NCBI GenBank assembly: GCA_014116815.1
Contig: JACGYV010000001.1
Coordinates: forward strand, 124,001 to 188,000
Length of the DNA: 64,000 nucleotides
Reading direction: 5' to 3'
DNA from: Holosporaceae bacterium 'Namur'
GTDB taxonomy: Bacteria > Pseudomonadota > Alphaproteobacteria > Rickettsiales > Midichloriaceae
Shown: piece after piece, positions 37,095 through 47,286 of the stretch
How positions within the stretch are numbered: position 1 is the stretch's first letter
Layout of the letters: the number at the start of each line of letters is the position of its first letter
Notes under the pieces: generated by a model
The model's database searches: none
What the model saw: only the letters and a program-made list of their open reading frames with translations
Told to the model about the DNA's origin: nothing
Translations under genes and position numbers: made by a program

Positions 37095-38846
37095 CTATTC
37101 TCCCGGCTTATCCGGTAAAAATCCGCCTACCTGAGCATCCCATAAAGTTTTATATAATCCGTTTAAAGACAAAAGCTCATTGTGAGTGCCGTCTTCAACT
37201 ATTTTTCCTTGATCAAAAACGAGTATACGATCCATATGTAAAAGGGTTGAAAGCCTATGTGCCACAACAAGAGCGGTTTTTTTCTGCATTAATTTAAATA
37301 AGCTTTCCTGAATTAAAGCTTCGGTTACCGAATCAAGCTGGGAGGTAGCTTCATCAAGAATGAGTATAGGCGCATTTTTCAAAATAGCTCTTGCGATCGC
37401 AACCCTTTGTCTTTGGCCGCCGGATAATTTTACACCGCGTTCACCGACAAGCGAATTATAGCCCAGAGTAAGCTTAGCTATAAATTCATCCGCATGTGCT
37501 TTTTTAGCCGCTTGGATTACTTCATTATCGGTTGCCGAAGTTCCGTAACGAATGTTTTCCATTAGCGTTCTATGAAACAGGGAAGGGTCTTGCGGTATAA
37601 TCGAAATATTTTCTCTTAAAGAGTTTTGAGTTACGTATTTAACATCCTGATCATCAATTAATATTCTACCGAAGTTTATATCATATAAGCGCATTATCAG
37701 ATTTACAAAAGTGGATTTACCGCTGCCTGAATACCCGACCAACCCTACCTTCTGGTTAGGTTTTATGGTTACCGATAAATTCCCGAATAGGGGGGTAGCA
37801 CCCTTGTAATGGAACCCTACCTGATCAAAGGTAATTTTACCTTTACTTACCGCCAATTCTTTAGCAGTTGCAGCGTCCGTAATTTCATAAGGTTCCTGTA
37901 TAATTTGCAGTGCCTGCTCTAAAGTTCCGTAGTCCTCGCTGAAATCCCGCATGGAGTGGGATAGCTGCCAAATAATATCAATAATAGTATGATTTATGGT
38001 TAGTATCATAGCAAAATCACCGGCGGTTACTTGGCTTTTACTATATAAATAAATCAAAAGAGCCAAACACAAAGATTGATAAAACCCGAATAAGGTACCT
38101 TGTACGGAATATACTTTTAACATAAACCAATTTCTTGCTCGCATGGCATTAACAAAATCACCCTGAATGACTTTTAAACGGGAGCTTTCCGTATTATAAC
38201 CGGTAAACGCTCTAACATTACTGATATTACCTAAGGTATCGACTATATTACCTACGACTTTTGATGCGGCTTCGGCGGTTTTTTTGGCAAGCTTGCTTGA
38301 TTTTTTAGATACTTTTGTTGAAAAATAAACAGCGATTACAGCCCAGGCGGATACCAATAAAGAAAACCACACATGTACACTCCACATTGCACAAACCGCA
38401 ACCGATAAACTGAGAACTGCTCCGGTAAAATTATTAATTAAAATTTGGCTGATGCCGGTTACAGCTTTAGCTGCATCAATAACCTTATTAGTTAAGCTTC
38501 CCGCAAACTGATTTTGAAAATAATTATGCGAGTGACCTGTTGTATACATCATCATTCTATGAGCAACTTTTGTCCTAAGCAACGGAACATATTTCAAATA
38601 GCAATAATCATATATGCGCCACATCGCAATCATTAATATTTGTAACAAAATATAAATTATACCAAGGTTAGTAACTGCTTGAACAGCCTGGTCGGGTTGA
38701 GTAACGGTTAGCTTGTCTATAATTAACTTGGTTAAATAGGGGCTTAAGCTATGATTAACCGCAGAGAAGAAAATTATTATTATTTGAATAGAGATATAGA
38801 GCTTATATGGAGCTAAAGATTCACGAATGAATTTTATGGTATTCAT
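37095..38846 (-). CDS. ABC exporter, fused permease and ATPase (MsbA-like half transporter)
   Basis: A half-transporter with six membrane helices (about residues 15-300) and a C-terminal ATPase. The ATPase has Walker A GYSGSGKSTFVNLIM, signature LSGGQRQRVAIARAILK, Walker B ILILDEATSQLD and the H-loop VAHRLST. Substrate is unknown; lipid A, peptide and multidrug exporters share this architecture. I use the ATG at 38846 (583 residues) because AAGGAG lies 7 bases upstream. A TTG 24 bases earlier is in frame but has no ribosome binding site. Confidence 0.92.
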   Translation of the reverse strand: MNTIKFIRESLAPYKLYISIQIIIIFFSAVNHSLSPYLTKLIIDKLTVTQPDQAVQAVTNLGIIYILLQILMIAMWRIYDYCYLKYVPLLRTKVAHRMMMYTTGHSHNYFQNQFAGSLTNKVIDAAKAVTGISQILINNFTGAVLSLSVAVCAMWSVHVWFSLLVSAWAVIAVYFSTKVSKKSSKLAKKTAEAASKVVGNIVDTLGNISNVRAFTGYNTESSRLKVIQGDFVNAMRARNWFMLKVYSVQGTLFGFYQSLCLALLIYLYSKSQVTAGDFAMILTINHTIIDIIWQLSHSMRDFSEDYGTLEQALQIIQEPYEITDAATAKELAVSKGKITFDQVGFHYKGATPLFGNLSVTIKPNQKVGLVGYSGSGKSTFVNLIMRLYDINFGRILIDDQDVKYVTQNSLRENISIIPQDPSLFHRTLMENIRYGTSATDNEVIQAAKKAHADEFIAKLTLGYNSLVGERGVKLSGGQRQRVAIARAILKNAPILILDEATSQLDSVTEALIQESLFKLMQKKTALVVAHRLSTLLHMDRILVFDQGKIVEDGTHNELLSLNGLYKTLWDAQVGGFLPDKPGE

Positions 38847-38888
38847 TATATACTCCTTCAATTCTAACAACGTTAACCTTACAAGCTA

Positions 38889-38962
38889 TATAAACATAAG
38901 TTTATTTTCAAGAAAAAATATCTAAGCTGCCGATAATTGCTCCATAAACTTGTATGTTTATA
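38889..38962. repeat. Inverted repeat pair between pdhB and the ABC exporter gene
   Basis: TATAAACATAAGTTTAT (38889-38905) is nearly the inverse of ATAAACTTGTATGTTTATA (38944-38962); each arm is also nearly palindromic. The loop is 38 bases. It could form a hairpin between pdhB and the ABC exporter (both minus strand) or hold two operator half sites. Function is not shown. Confidence 0.35.
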
Positions 38963-39021
38963 ACCAACAATTATTTTTTTAAGAAAATAGTTTTTAGCTT
39001 GGAAGCAAGAAAAGAATTAAG

Positions 39022-40008
39022 TTACCTATAACAAACTTCTTTAGCAGCCTGTACTATATCCTCAATCTGTACAATTGCCATCCGCTCAAGGTTAGCAGCA
39101 TACGGAAGCGGGACATCCTTACCGGTAACTCTTTTCACGGGTGCGTCAAGGTAATCGAAAGCATGCTCCATGATTTGTGCGGCAATTTCAGCTCCCATCC
39201 CGGCGAACGGCCAGCTTTCTTCCACCGCTACAATTCTGTTAGTTTTTTTAACACTGTTTACTATAGTTTCAGTATCTAAAGGCCTTAAGGTTCTAAGATC
39301 GATTACTTCAGCGTCAATTCCTATTTCAGCCAGCTTTTCGGCTGCATCAAGTGCGGTTTTTACTTGGAGTGAAAAGGCGGTGATGGTTACATCGCTTCCT
39401 TCTCTTATAATTGCTGCTTTACCGATTGGAACTACGTAATCGGTATCAAAATCTTCACCGACCTCATGTGCATGGCCGTAAAGAATCTCATTTTCCAGGA
39501 AAACAACCGGATTCGGGTCTCGAATAGCTGCTTTCATCAGCCCTTTGTGATCATATGCCGTATATGGTGCAATTACTATTAAACCCGGAATATGTGCATA
39601 CCAGCTGGCATAGCATTGCGAATGCTGGGCGCCGACTCTGGCAGCTGAGCCGTTAGGCCCTCTGAATACTATCGGGCATCTTACCTGACCGCCTGACATA
39701 TAATTTGTTTTAGCTGCGGAATTGATGATATGATCAATTGCCTGCATGGCAAAATTAAAAGTCATGAATTCAATAATAGGTTTTAACCCGACGAATGCTG
39801 CGCCCACACCGAGCCCTGTAAAGCCGTGCTCAGTGATCGGGGTATCAACAACTCTTCTCCCGCCGAATTCATCAAATAATCCTTGAGTGATTTTATATGC
39901 GCCGTTATATTCCGCTACTTCTTCACCCATTATAAAGACGTTGTCATCAGCAAGCATTTCTTCTCTGATTCCGATTCTTATTGCTTCTCTAACTGTTACC
40001 GTTTTCAT
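39022..40008 (-). CDS. pdhB: Pyruvate dehydrogenase E1 component, beta subunit
   Basis: Forms the E1 heterotetramer with PdhA, which decarboxylates pyruvate and passes acetyl to lipoyl-E2. The 328 residues match the family: [20 protein letters not shown], the [17 protein letters not shown] motif with the conserved glutamate, [20 protein letters not shown], and [13 protein letters not shown] near the C-terminus. A flavodoxin-like gene separates it from pdhA on the same strand, with gaps of 6 and 14 bases. The E2 and E3 genes are not here. Confidence 0.97.
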   Translation of the reverse strand: MKTVTVREAIRIGIREEMLADDNVFIMGEEVAEYNGAYKITQGLFDEFGGRRVVDTPITEHGFTGLGVGAAFVGLKPIIEFMTFNFAMQAIDHIINSAAKTNYMSGGQVRCPIVFRGPNGSAARVGAQHSQCYASWYAHIPGLIVIAPYTAYDHKGLMKAAIRDPNPVVFLENEILYGHAHEVGEDFDTDYVVPIGKAAIIREGSDVTITAFSLQVKTALDAAEKLAEIGIDAEVIDLRTLRPLDTETIVNSVKKTNRIVAVEESWPFAGMGAEIAAQIMEHAFDYLDAPVKRVTGKDVPLPYAANLERMAIVQIEDIVQAAKEVCYR

Positions 40009-40022
40009 ATCTCCATCTCTCT

Positions 40023-40580
40023 CTATTTTAACTTTTTAGCAACTTTAGCTATCCTTTTACCAAAATGTTTTGCGGCTTTTATATCTATTTCTTCCAGCTC
40101 TATTCTTTCTCCTTGCTCACCTCTTACCGCTAAACCGAATCCTACCCAGCTACCAAGCTTATTGTAAACTTTCAAATCTTCATTATACTCTTTCATTTTA
40201 GGCATTAAGTCCGACCCTACCCAAATCATACTATGCTGCGAAGCAAATATAAAAAGTTGCATTAATGTGCTCATCTGATCGCCGCTTGGAGAATTAGCAC
40301 AGGTAAACGCTGCTGCAACTTTATCTTTCCATCCCTGTTTTAGCCAAAGCTGAGAAGTTGAATCCATAAAGGATTTAACCTCGGCAGAGACGGAGCCGAA
40401 ATAGGTGGGGCTACCGAAGATAATAGCATCCGCTTCCTCAAGTGCGCTTAAGTCCTTTTCTATTTCCGAAGCTTGATATAACTCAACATTTGCTGTTTCC
40501 TTAGCGCCATGTGCTATATACTCAGCTATAGCTTTCGTATATCCGTAATCCCCATGATGAATTATTGCAACTTTTATCAT
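40023..40580 (-). CDS. Flavodoxin / WrbA-like FMN protein within the pdh operon
   Basis: A 185-residue flavodoxin-fold protein. The start [20 protein letters not shown] corresponds to the FMN phosphate-binding loop, although the usual S/T-x-T-G-N/H pattern is loose. [20 protein letters not shown] is the classic second FMN loop of WrbA-type NAD(P)H:quinone reductases, followed by [19 protein letters not shown]. It sits between pdhA and pdhB with gaps of 6 and 14 bases, so it is co-transcribed. Its role there is unknown; quinone detoxification or redox protection of PDH are guesses. Confidence 0.85.
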   Translation of the reverse strand: MIKVAIIHHGDYGYTKAIAEYIAHGAKETANVELYQASEIEKDLSALEEADAIIFGSPTYFGSVSAEVKSFMDSTSQLWLKQGWKDKVAAAFTCANSPSGDQMSTLMQLFIFASQHSMIWVGSDLMPKMKEYNEDLKVYNKLGSWVGFGLAVRGEQGERIELEEIDIKAAKHFGKRIAKVAKKLK

Positions 40581-40586
40581 AATATT

Positions 40587-41588
40587 TTAAGCGTAAATAT
40601 CTTTAAATAATTCATCTTCCGGTGGCTCCGGGCTTTGTTGAGCAAACTCGACTGCTTCAGCAACCGCATCTTTAACTCTTTTCTCTACAAAATCAAAGTC
40701 TTCCTGTTTATAAATCTTATTATCTTCAAGGTATTTACCTAACAGTATAAGCGGGTCATGATTCTCTCTATAATCCGTAACCTCTTCTTTGGATCTGTAT
40801 TTACCGGGATCGGACATCGAATGCCCGCGGTAACGGTAGGTTTTCATCTCTAGTAATACCGGACCTTTCCCGCTTCTTATATAATCTACTGCTTCAAGTA
40901 CGGCTTCTCTGACGCTAAAAAAGTTCATTCCGTCAACTCTTTTACCCGAAATGCCGAATGATTCTCCGCGTTTATATAAATCAACTATACTCGATGATCT
41001 GGCAACCGAAGTACCCATCCCGTATTCGTTGTTTTCTATTACATAAAGCACCGGTAAATCCCATAGCTTAGCCATGTTGAAAGCTTCATAAACTTGGCCT
41101 TGGTTTGCTGCCCCGTCGCCATAGTAAACAACTGCAACATTATCTAATTTTTTATATTTGTATGCAAAGGCCATTCCCGTACCGATCGGAATTTGTGCTC
41201 CGACTATCCCGTGCCCCCCGTAAAATCCTTTCGGAAGATCAAACATATGCATTGAACCGCCTTTACCTTTTGAGCAACCTGTTGCTCTTCCGAGCAGTTC
41301 AGCCATCACATACTTCGGATCACTCTTTGTTGCAAGCATAACTCCGTGGTCACGGTAACTGGTTATTACCCCGTCACCTTCTTTAAGCACGCTTTGTACA
41401 CCGACTGCTATTGCCTCTTGTCCGATATACAGATGGCAAAACCCTCCTATCAATCCCATTCCGTAAAGCTGACCGGCCTTTTCTTCAAACCGTCTGATTA
41501 AAAGCATATCATAATATGCTTCCTTTAGTTGTTCATCGGATAATTTACTATTTGTTTTCATTTCTTTTTTAGCTGCCATCTTAAGCAT
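40587..41588 (-). CDS. pdhA: Pyruvate dehydrogenase E1 component, alpha subunit
   Basis: Thiamine-diphosphate binding subunit of E1. The 333 residues include RRFEEKAGQLYGMGLIGGF, YRDHGVMLA, GKGGSMHMFD and the ThDP motif GDGAANQGQVYEAFNMAKLW to NNEYGMGTS. YRYRGHSMSDPGKYRSKEEV is the phosphorylation-loop region. An ATG 9 bases further in (41579) is better spaced from AAGAG and may be the real start. It heads the pdhA-flavodoxin-pdhB operon and follows cca by 26 bases. Confidence 0.97.
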   Translation of the reverse strand: MLKMAAKKEMKTNSKLSDEQLKEAYYDMLLIRRFEEKAGQLYGMGLIGGFCHLYIGQEAIAVGVQSVLKEGDGVITSYRDHGVMLATKSDPKYVMAELLGRATGCSKGKGGSMHMFDLPKGFYGGHGIVGAQIPIGTGMAFAYKYKKLDNVAVVYYGDGAANQGQVYEAFNMAKLWDLPVLYVIENNEYGMGTSVARSSSIVDLYKRGESFGISGKRVDGMNFFSVREAVLEAVDYIRSGKGPVLLEMKTYRYRGHSMSDPGKYRSKEEVTDYRENHDPLILLGKYLEDNKIYKQEDFDFVEKRVKDAVAEAVEFAQQSPEPPEDELFKDIYA

Positions 41589-41614
41589 CTCTTAACATTA
41601 TTTTAAAAATTCTT

Positions 41615-42817
41615 TTAAGCTCTAGAGATATAATATGTTTTTACTAACTCCAGCAGCTCTTCCTTTTTTAAACTAAAATTACTATTAATCCAAGCATTTG
41701 TTGCATATAAAATTATTTTCCCAATCTCTTTACCTTCAAATCCTATCTTTCTAACATCCTTACCGCTTAAAGGAAAAACGGGAGTTATAAAGTTTTCAGC
41801 GAGCTCAAACAGCTTGCTTAAATCTTTATTCGGCTCCTCAACAAATTTTAACTTCAGTTGCATTAGAAAGCTCTGTTTACCTAAAAAATAAAGTGCTTTC
41901 TTCGCGTTTATATCATTATTGCTATTTAACTCATAATCTTTTGAACAAAGCATTTCAAGAGTAGTCATTTCTTTATTTGATAGTCTCCACCTTAATCTGA
42001 TGTTTCTACAGTTTAATATCGGATCAGAGGTAGATCGGATAATTGCTGCTAAATTTATTAAAGCTTCGCTACAAAATTTATAACCGCAAAGTTTAGCAAG
42101 ATTCGGATGTTCACAGTTTAAATGCTCCCATATTCCGTTTCCAACCATAAACTTTATTGTATCATAAGCATATTTATTTTTAATTATTTTAAACATTTCC
42201 CGTCTAATGCGTTCACCTGAAAGAGTCGCCATTTGCGGCGCATACTTGGATACTGCGGTCAGGCTTTGCCTATCTATATTGTTGCCCCCGAAATAAGAGT
42301 AGAACCTAAAATACCTTAGGATTCTTAAATAATCTTCTTGAATTCTTTTTTCAGCAACTCCGACAAAACGGATTAAACTATTTTTTAGATCATCTATCCC
42401 GCCAAAGTAATCATAAATATTACCTTCCAAATCCATAGACATTGCATTTATTGTAAAATCTCTTCGGCTTGCATCTTCCTGCCAGTTATCGGTAAACTCT
42501 ACAACCGCATGTCTTCCGAAACATTCAACATCCTTTCTAAGGGTGGTTATTTCTAAAATATGTTGATCAAAAATTCCGGTAATCGTCCCATGCTTAATAC
42601 CTGTAGGGATAGCTTTTATATTATGTTCGGAGAAGATTTTCAGTACCTGTTCGGGAAGAGCTGTAGTTGCTATATCAACATCATCCGATATTCTCCCGCA
42701 TATGATATCCCTAACGCATCCGCCGACTAATCTTGATTCGCCTGCTTCAGATAGCAGGTTAAAAAGCTTCTTTATCAATTCAAGAGGAATGTTAGGCGGA
42801 ATATTTATTTTAGTCAT
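41615..42817 (-). CDS. cca: CCA tRNA nucleotidyltransferase / poly(A) polymerase family
   Basis: Class II nucleotidyltransferase that adds or repairs the 3' CCA of tRNAs. The 400 residues have the active-site LVGGCVRDIICGRISDDVDI near residue 30, ITTLRKDVE, and RRDFTINAMSMDLEGNIYDY, then a helical RNA-binding half with RILRYFRFYSYFG. Both tRNAs in this window carry an encoded CCA, so here the enzyme would mainly repair ends. It lies between rnd and pdhA. Confidence 0.94.
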   Translation of the reverse strand: MTKINIPPNIPLELIKKLFNLLSEAGESRLVGGCVRDIICGRISDDVDIATTALPEQVLKIFSEHNIKAIPTGIKHGTITGIFDQHILEITTLRKDVECFGRHAVVEFTDNWQEDASRRDFTINAMSMDLEGNIYDYFGGIDDLKNSLIRFVGVAEKRIQEDYLRILRYFRFYSYFGGNNIDRQSLTAVSKYAPQMATLSGERIRREMFKIIKNKYAYDTIKFMVGNGIWEHLNCEHPNLAKLCGYKFCSEALINLAAIIRSTSDPILNCRNIRLRWRLSNKEMTTLEMLCSKDYELNSNNDINAKKALYFLGKQSFLMQLKLKFVEEPNKDLSKLFELAENFITPVFPLSGKDVRKIGFEGKEIGKIILYATNAWINSNFSLKKEELLELVKTYYISRA

Positions 42818-42855
42818 TAAAATCAGCTAACCAACTAAGAATATAAGATTGTATA

Positions 42856-43992
42856 TTATCCGGAAATAAAAAAATTTCCATCTTTAAAACCAAGCAATAA
42901 TTTCCCTTCTTTTAAGTCCTGCATAGAATTGCCTATTGCTGTTCTTCTCCATCCCTGATTAACTCTTGATTCTTTATCATGAGCCAAAAGAAGAATATCG
43001 GTAGTGGTTGCAAGAAGCTGTTCATGAATTCCTAATTTCTTAGAAATAACTTCCACTAAAATTTTAAGCATAAAAAAAAGGTTGTTTTTGCTTAAAAAAG
43101 CAAATTTTTTATTATTTAAGATATTTTTTATTATTTCATTTTTGGCCATATCTAAAGCTTCATCCTGCATGATTTTCAGAATTTCATATAAGTTCTCTTC
43201 ATCCAGGTTCGGATGTAATTTATATTTTAAAAGATCTTCTAAAGCCAGAGGCTTTTTATGGCAAAGCTGGATAATTACTTCCTCTTTTATTATGTAATTA
43301 CGCGGCACATTCAATGTTTTTGCTTTCTCTTCACGCCAGGAAAGCAGATCATAGCATTTAAGTAAATCACTTTCTTTATTAATAGCACCGGCAAATTTGT
43401 TTAGCATAGTTTCAATAGGGGTGATAAATTTGCTGCCGCATTTAATCAGGTTAGATTCTTCTAAAGCCCATGCAAACCTATCTAATTTATTTAGTCTCTC
43501 TTCAATTTTAAAAAACAGCTCATAAAGCAGATTTGCATCCGTAATCGCATACTGCAATTGTTCATCAGATAACGGTCTGATAAGCCAATCGGAGAATTGC
43601 AGGGCTTTACTGACTTTTACATTTAAAAAGTCGGCAGCTAATAACTCGAAGCTCGGGGAGTCTTTATAGCCGAGAAATAATGCGGCGGTTTGTGTATCAA
43701 GCAGGTTTTGGGGAATAATGCCGAAGAAATTATACAGTAATTCCAAATCCTGCCTTGCGGAATGGATTACTTTTAATAAATGAGGAGATGAAAGCAATTT
43801 TCTTAATGGTAAATAATCCAGTCCGCATAACATATCAACGGCAAAAACACTGTCCTTAGTTGCTATTTGGACTAGTGATAATTTCGGATAATAAGTTTTA
43901 TCGCGCATAAATTCCGTATCAAAAGCCATTACTTTTTCTATAAGAGCTTTTTCGCAATATTGCTGTAATGTTTTGTTATCTGTGATTAGCAC
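42856..43992 (-). CDS. rnd: Ribonuclease D
   Basis: 3'-5' exoribonuclease that trims tRNA and other small RNA precursors. The DEDD motifs are visible: AFDTEFMRDKTYYPKLSLVQ, the VIHSARQDLELLYNFF motif, and the QLQYAITDANLLYELF motif. HRDC-type helices follow. The start is a GTG at 43992 that overlaps the ftsK stop (TAGTG); the nearby ATG is in another frame. The 378 residues match the usual length. Confidence 0.95.
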   Translation of the reverse strand: MLITDNKTLQQYCEKALIEKVMAFDTEFMRDKTYYPKLSLVQIATKDSVFAVDMLCGLDYLPLRKLLSSPHLLKVIHSARQDLELLYNFFGIIPQNLLDTQTAALFLGYKDSPSFELLAADFLNVKVSKALQFSDWLIRPLSDEQLQYAITDANLLYELFFKIEERLNKLDRFAWALEESNLIKCGSKFITPIETMLNKFAGAINKESDLLKCYDLLSWREEKAKTLNVPRNYIIKEEVIIQLCHKKPLALEDLLKYKLHPNLDEENLYEILKIMQDEALDMAKNEIIKNILNNKKFAFLSKNNLFFMLKILVEVISKKLGIHEQLLATTTDILLLAHDKESRVNQGWRRTAIGNSMQDLKEGKLLLGFKDGNFFISG

Positions 43993-46244
43993 TAGTCATT
44001 TACCAAAATTTCTCTTTTACCCGTATGATTGGGAGGGCTCAGGATCCCTTCCTTTTCCATTTTTTCAATTAAGCTTGCCGCTTTATTATATCCAACCTTT
44101 AAGCACCTTTGCAGATAGCTGGTGGTCGGCCTTCTATCCCTGAGTACTATTGCTACCGCTTGTGAGTAAAGGTCATCCGTATCACCTCCTGCCATGTTAA
44201 TTATACTATCCTCTTCTTCATCTTCATTAAGAGTAATTTCTATCTTATATTTAGGGCTTCCCTGGGATTTTAAGTAATCAACTACCATTTCCACTTCCTT
44301 ATCACCTACGAAGGGGCCGTGAACACGTTCAATCCTTCCGCCTCCCATCATGTAAAGCATATCTCCCATGCCGAGTAGCTGCTCCGCACCCTGTTCACCC
44401 AAAATAGTTCTACTGTCGATCTTGGAAGTTACCTGGAAACTGATACGGGTTGGGAAATTAGCTTTAATTACCCCCGTGATAACATCTACGGATGGTCTTT
44501 GTGTCGCCATAATAATATGAATCCCGGCTGCTCTTGCCATTTGAGCAAGCCGTTGAATATACCCTTCGATATCTTTACCTGCCACCAGCATGAGGTCAGC
44601 CATTTCATCAACAATAACTACAATATAAGGTAAAGGCTCGGCAGGCATTTCAATTGTTTCGAATGTCGGCTTGCCTGTTTCCTGATCAAATCCGGTTTGT
44701 ATTTGTTTTTCCAAGCGCTGGCCTTTACTTACAGACTCTTCGATAGCCTTATTAAAACCTTGGATATTTCTTACCCCTAAAATTGACATTGAGCGATAAC
44801 GGTTTTCCATTTCTTTAACTACCCATTTTAAGGCAGCTACGGCTTTTTTAGGTTCGGTTACGACAGGAGTTAAAAGATGAGGAATTCCTTCGTAAACTGA
44901 TAATTCCAGCATTTTAGGATCAATCATGATAAACTGACATTCTTTCGGAGAAAGCTTATATAGCAATGAAAGCACCATAGTATTAATAGCGACCGACTTC
45001 CCTGATCCCGTAGTTCCTGCAACCAATAAGTGAGGCATCTTAGCTAAATCGGCAACAATAGGGTCGCCGCCGATATTTTTCCCTAAGACTAGAGGAAGCT
45101 TACCTTCGGTTGCAACATAGGTTTCACTTTCCATCAACTCTCTTAAGTATACTATTTCTCTGCTCGTGTTAGGAAGTTCAATACCGAGCGCATTTTTGCC
45201 CGGTATTACCGAAATTCTTGCCGAAATCGCACTCATTGACCTTGAAATATCATCAGCAAGCCCGATTACTCTGGAAGATTTCGTGCCGGCTGAAGGCTCA
45301 AGCTCATATAATGTTACCACCGGCCCCGGCCTTATGCTTAAGATATTCCCGTAGACGCCGAAATCCTGGAGAACCTGGGTGAGAAGTTTTGAGTTCTGGT
45401 TTAATGCAGCTTCGCTTAACTGATTCTTCTTGGAAATAATCTGCGGTTCTTTAAGAAGAGTTGTAGGCGGAAGTTGAAAATCACTTGAGCTACTTCGGGG
45501 GGGAGAGTGTAATACATCTTTTTTCGACTCAAACCTCGGCATCTTATTTTTAATTGTTAATACAGGTTTCGGTTTTTCAATTTCTATATTTTTATCTTGA
45601 TTTTCTACCGTAGTTTCATTCGTTTCTTTAGCTATTTTTCCTCTAACCAAAATATATAATGAAACTATAGCCCAGGCGAAAAGTTTTGCGCCATAGGTGA
45701 ACAGCCTGATTATAACAATAGTAAATTTTTTAAATTCTTTATAGTTAATATTTAGAGTAAGCAAACTTACAATTATAATAATAGGGAAAATACTATAAAA
45801 AATATGCTTAGGATTAAAATAAACACTAAGTTCTTCTTTGACGAATACCCCTATAAAGCCGCCATAACTGATGAAGTTTTGGCTAGGAATAGGCTTTATA
45901 AACGTAAAACAGGCGGCAAGAAACGGAAGTAATAATATTAGAAGCGCAATTCTTAGAGTAAGAAAGCTTATCTCCCTCCCAGTTAGTATTTTTAGTCCTA
46001 AGGTAGTTAAAAATATTACTATGAAATAAGAAGCAAAGCCTAGAGATTGTAAAATCGGGTCGGCAATAAAAGCACCGTAGTATCCGGCTAAATTTTTAAC
46101 CTCATTATCATTAATTTGATTAAATGAAGGGTCGCCTGCATTAAAACTTATGAAGGATATAAATAAAAATATTGCAAGCACAATGATTAGTGCTCCTAAA
46201 CATTTTAAAAAAAAGCTATTTAAATTAAATTTAGCTTTGCTCAC
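43992..46244 (-). CDS. ftsK: FtsK, DNA translocase
   Basis: Septal DNA pump that clears the chromosome terminus and drives dimer resolution. Four N-terminal membrane helices are followed by a short linker and the motor: a FtsK-alpha/beta region with VAGTTGSGKSVAINTMV (Walker A) and IVVIVDEMADLMLVAGK (Walker B). A C-terminal gamma winged-helix domain (LYSQAVAIVLRDRRPTTSYL) reads polar sequences. I chose the GTG at 46244 (750 residues) because GGAG lies 5 bases before it and VSKAKFNLNSFFLK leads straight into the first helix. An upstream ATG at 46355 would add 37 atypical residues and overlap ribF. Confidence 0.94.
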   Translation of the reverse strand: MSKAKFNLNSFFLKCLGALIIVLAIFLFISFISFNAGDPSFNQINDNEVKNLAGYYGAFIADPILQSLGFASYFIVIFLTTLGLKILTGREISFLTLRIALLILLLPFLAACFTFIKPIPSQNFISYGGFIGVFVKEELSVYFNPKHIFYSIFPIIIIVSLLTLNINYKEFKKFTIVIIRLFTYGAKLFAWAIVSLYILVRGKIAKETNETTVENQDKNIEIEKPKPVLTIKNKMPRFESKKDVLHSPPRSSSSDFQLPPTTLLKEPQIISKKNQLSEAALNQNSKLLTQVLQDFGVYGNILSIRPGPVVTLYELEPSAGTKSSRVIGLADDISRSMSAISARISVIPGKNALGIELPNTSREIVYLRELMESETYVATEGKLPLVLGKNIGGDPIVADLAKMPHLLVAGTTGSGKSVAINTMVLSLLYKLSPKECQFIMIDPKMLELSVYEGIPHLLTPVVTEPKKAVAALKWVVKEMENRYRSMSILGVRNIQGFNKAIEESVSKGQRLEKQIQTGFDQETGKPTFETIEMPAEPLPYIVVIVDEMADLMLVAGKDIEGYIQRLAQMARAAGIHIIMATQRPSVDVITGVIKANFPTRISFQVTSKIDSRTILGEQGAEQLLGMGDMLYMMGGGRIERVHGPFVGDKEVEMVVDYLKSQGSPKYKIEITLNEDEEEDSIINMAGGDTDDLYSQAVAIVLRDRRPTTSYLQRCLKVGYNKAASLIEKMEKEGILSPPNHTGKREILVND

Positions 46245-46345
46245 AATCACTCCATTTTTGCCGTAGGTTAAATTATTATAGAAACTCTTTTGAATTTGCA
46301 ATCCGGAACCCGTATAATAATACTTTTTATATTGATTAAAAAGCA

Positions 46346-47284
46346 TTAAATACATGAGCCAGGTAAGTTTTTTAAAGCATATTTTGCGCCTTGTATATCA
46401 GATGTTACCTGGGTTTTAAGGTCATCAATACAGCGGAATTTTCTTTCAGGCCTAATAAAATGAAGAAATTTTATTTTTAATTGCTTCTCATAAACATTAT
46501 TATTAAAATCAAAAATATGTACTTCTAAAACCGGTTCAATTTCTGAGAAAGTAGGCCTTAGGCCTATGTTAGCTATACCGTATAGCTCCTTGCCTTCAAT
46601 TTCAACTTTAACCAAATAGACCCCGTATAACGGGTAAAACAATTCCTGATTCAGGGGGATATTTGCTGTCGGAAACCCGAGCATTCTTGCTCTTTTATTA
46701 CCTTCTACCACATTTCCCGAGATGGAATATTCCCTTCCCAGTAATTTATTAACAATACCGAATGCACCGAGTTTCATGAGCATTTTAATATTTGAGGAAG
46801 AAATATCATGATAATTATAGCTTATTTTACAGATTTGCTGATAAGAAAAATTATAATGTTTAGCACTTTCGGATAGAAGATTAGCATTACCCCGGCGATT
46901 TTTACCGAACAGAAAATTATATCCGGTTATGACATGTTTTACCTGCAAAGTCTGAACCAATATTCTACTGATAAACTCATTAGCCGGCATAGTTGCAAAA
47001 TCAGGAGTAAAATTAATTAAGTAAACTATATCTATCCCTAAGCGCTCAAACAACTCCAATTTTTGTTCAGACGTAATTAAACTTTCATGCTTGGCGGAAG
47101 GGTTCATAACCTCACGCGGATGGGGAGTGAAAGTTATTACCGCAGATTGGATATTATGATTTTTAGCGTAATTAATACAAGTTTTAATAATTTCCTGATG
47201 TGCTATGTGTACGCCGTCAAAATTTCCCAATGCTACAGCTAAATTTTTATAACTTTGGTTTTTTAAATCTTTGATAACTATCAT
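46346..47284 (-). CDS. ribF: RibF, bifunctional riboflavin kinase / FAD synthetase
   Basis: Converts riboflavin to FMN and then FAD. The 312 residues have the N-terminal adenylyltransferase motif ALGNFDGVHIAHQEII and ITGYNFLFGKNRRGNA, and the C-terminal kinase domain GNVVEGNKRARMLGFPTANI, then VYLVKVEIEGKELYGIANIG. No riboflavin synthesis genes are nearby, so riboflavin may be imported. It lies 2 bases after the glycosylase gene, on the same strand. Confidence 0.96.
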   Translation of the reverse strand: MIVIKDLKNQSYKNLAVALGNFDGVHIAHQEIIKTCINYAKNHNIQSAVITFTPHPREVMNPSAKHESLITSEQKLELFERLGIDIVYLINFTPDFATMPANEFISRILVQTLQVKHVITGYNFLFGKNRRGNANLLSESAKHYNFSYQQICKISYNYHDISSSNIKMLMKLGAFGIVNKLLGREYSISGNVVEGNKRARMLGFPTANIPLNQELFYPLYGVYLVKVEIEGKELYGIANIGLRPTFSEIEPVLEVHIFDFNNNVYEKQLKIKFLHFIRPERKFRCIDDLKTQVTSDIQGAKYALKNLPGSCI

Positions 47285-47286
47285 AT

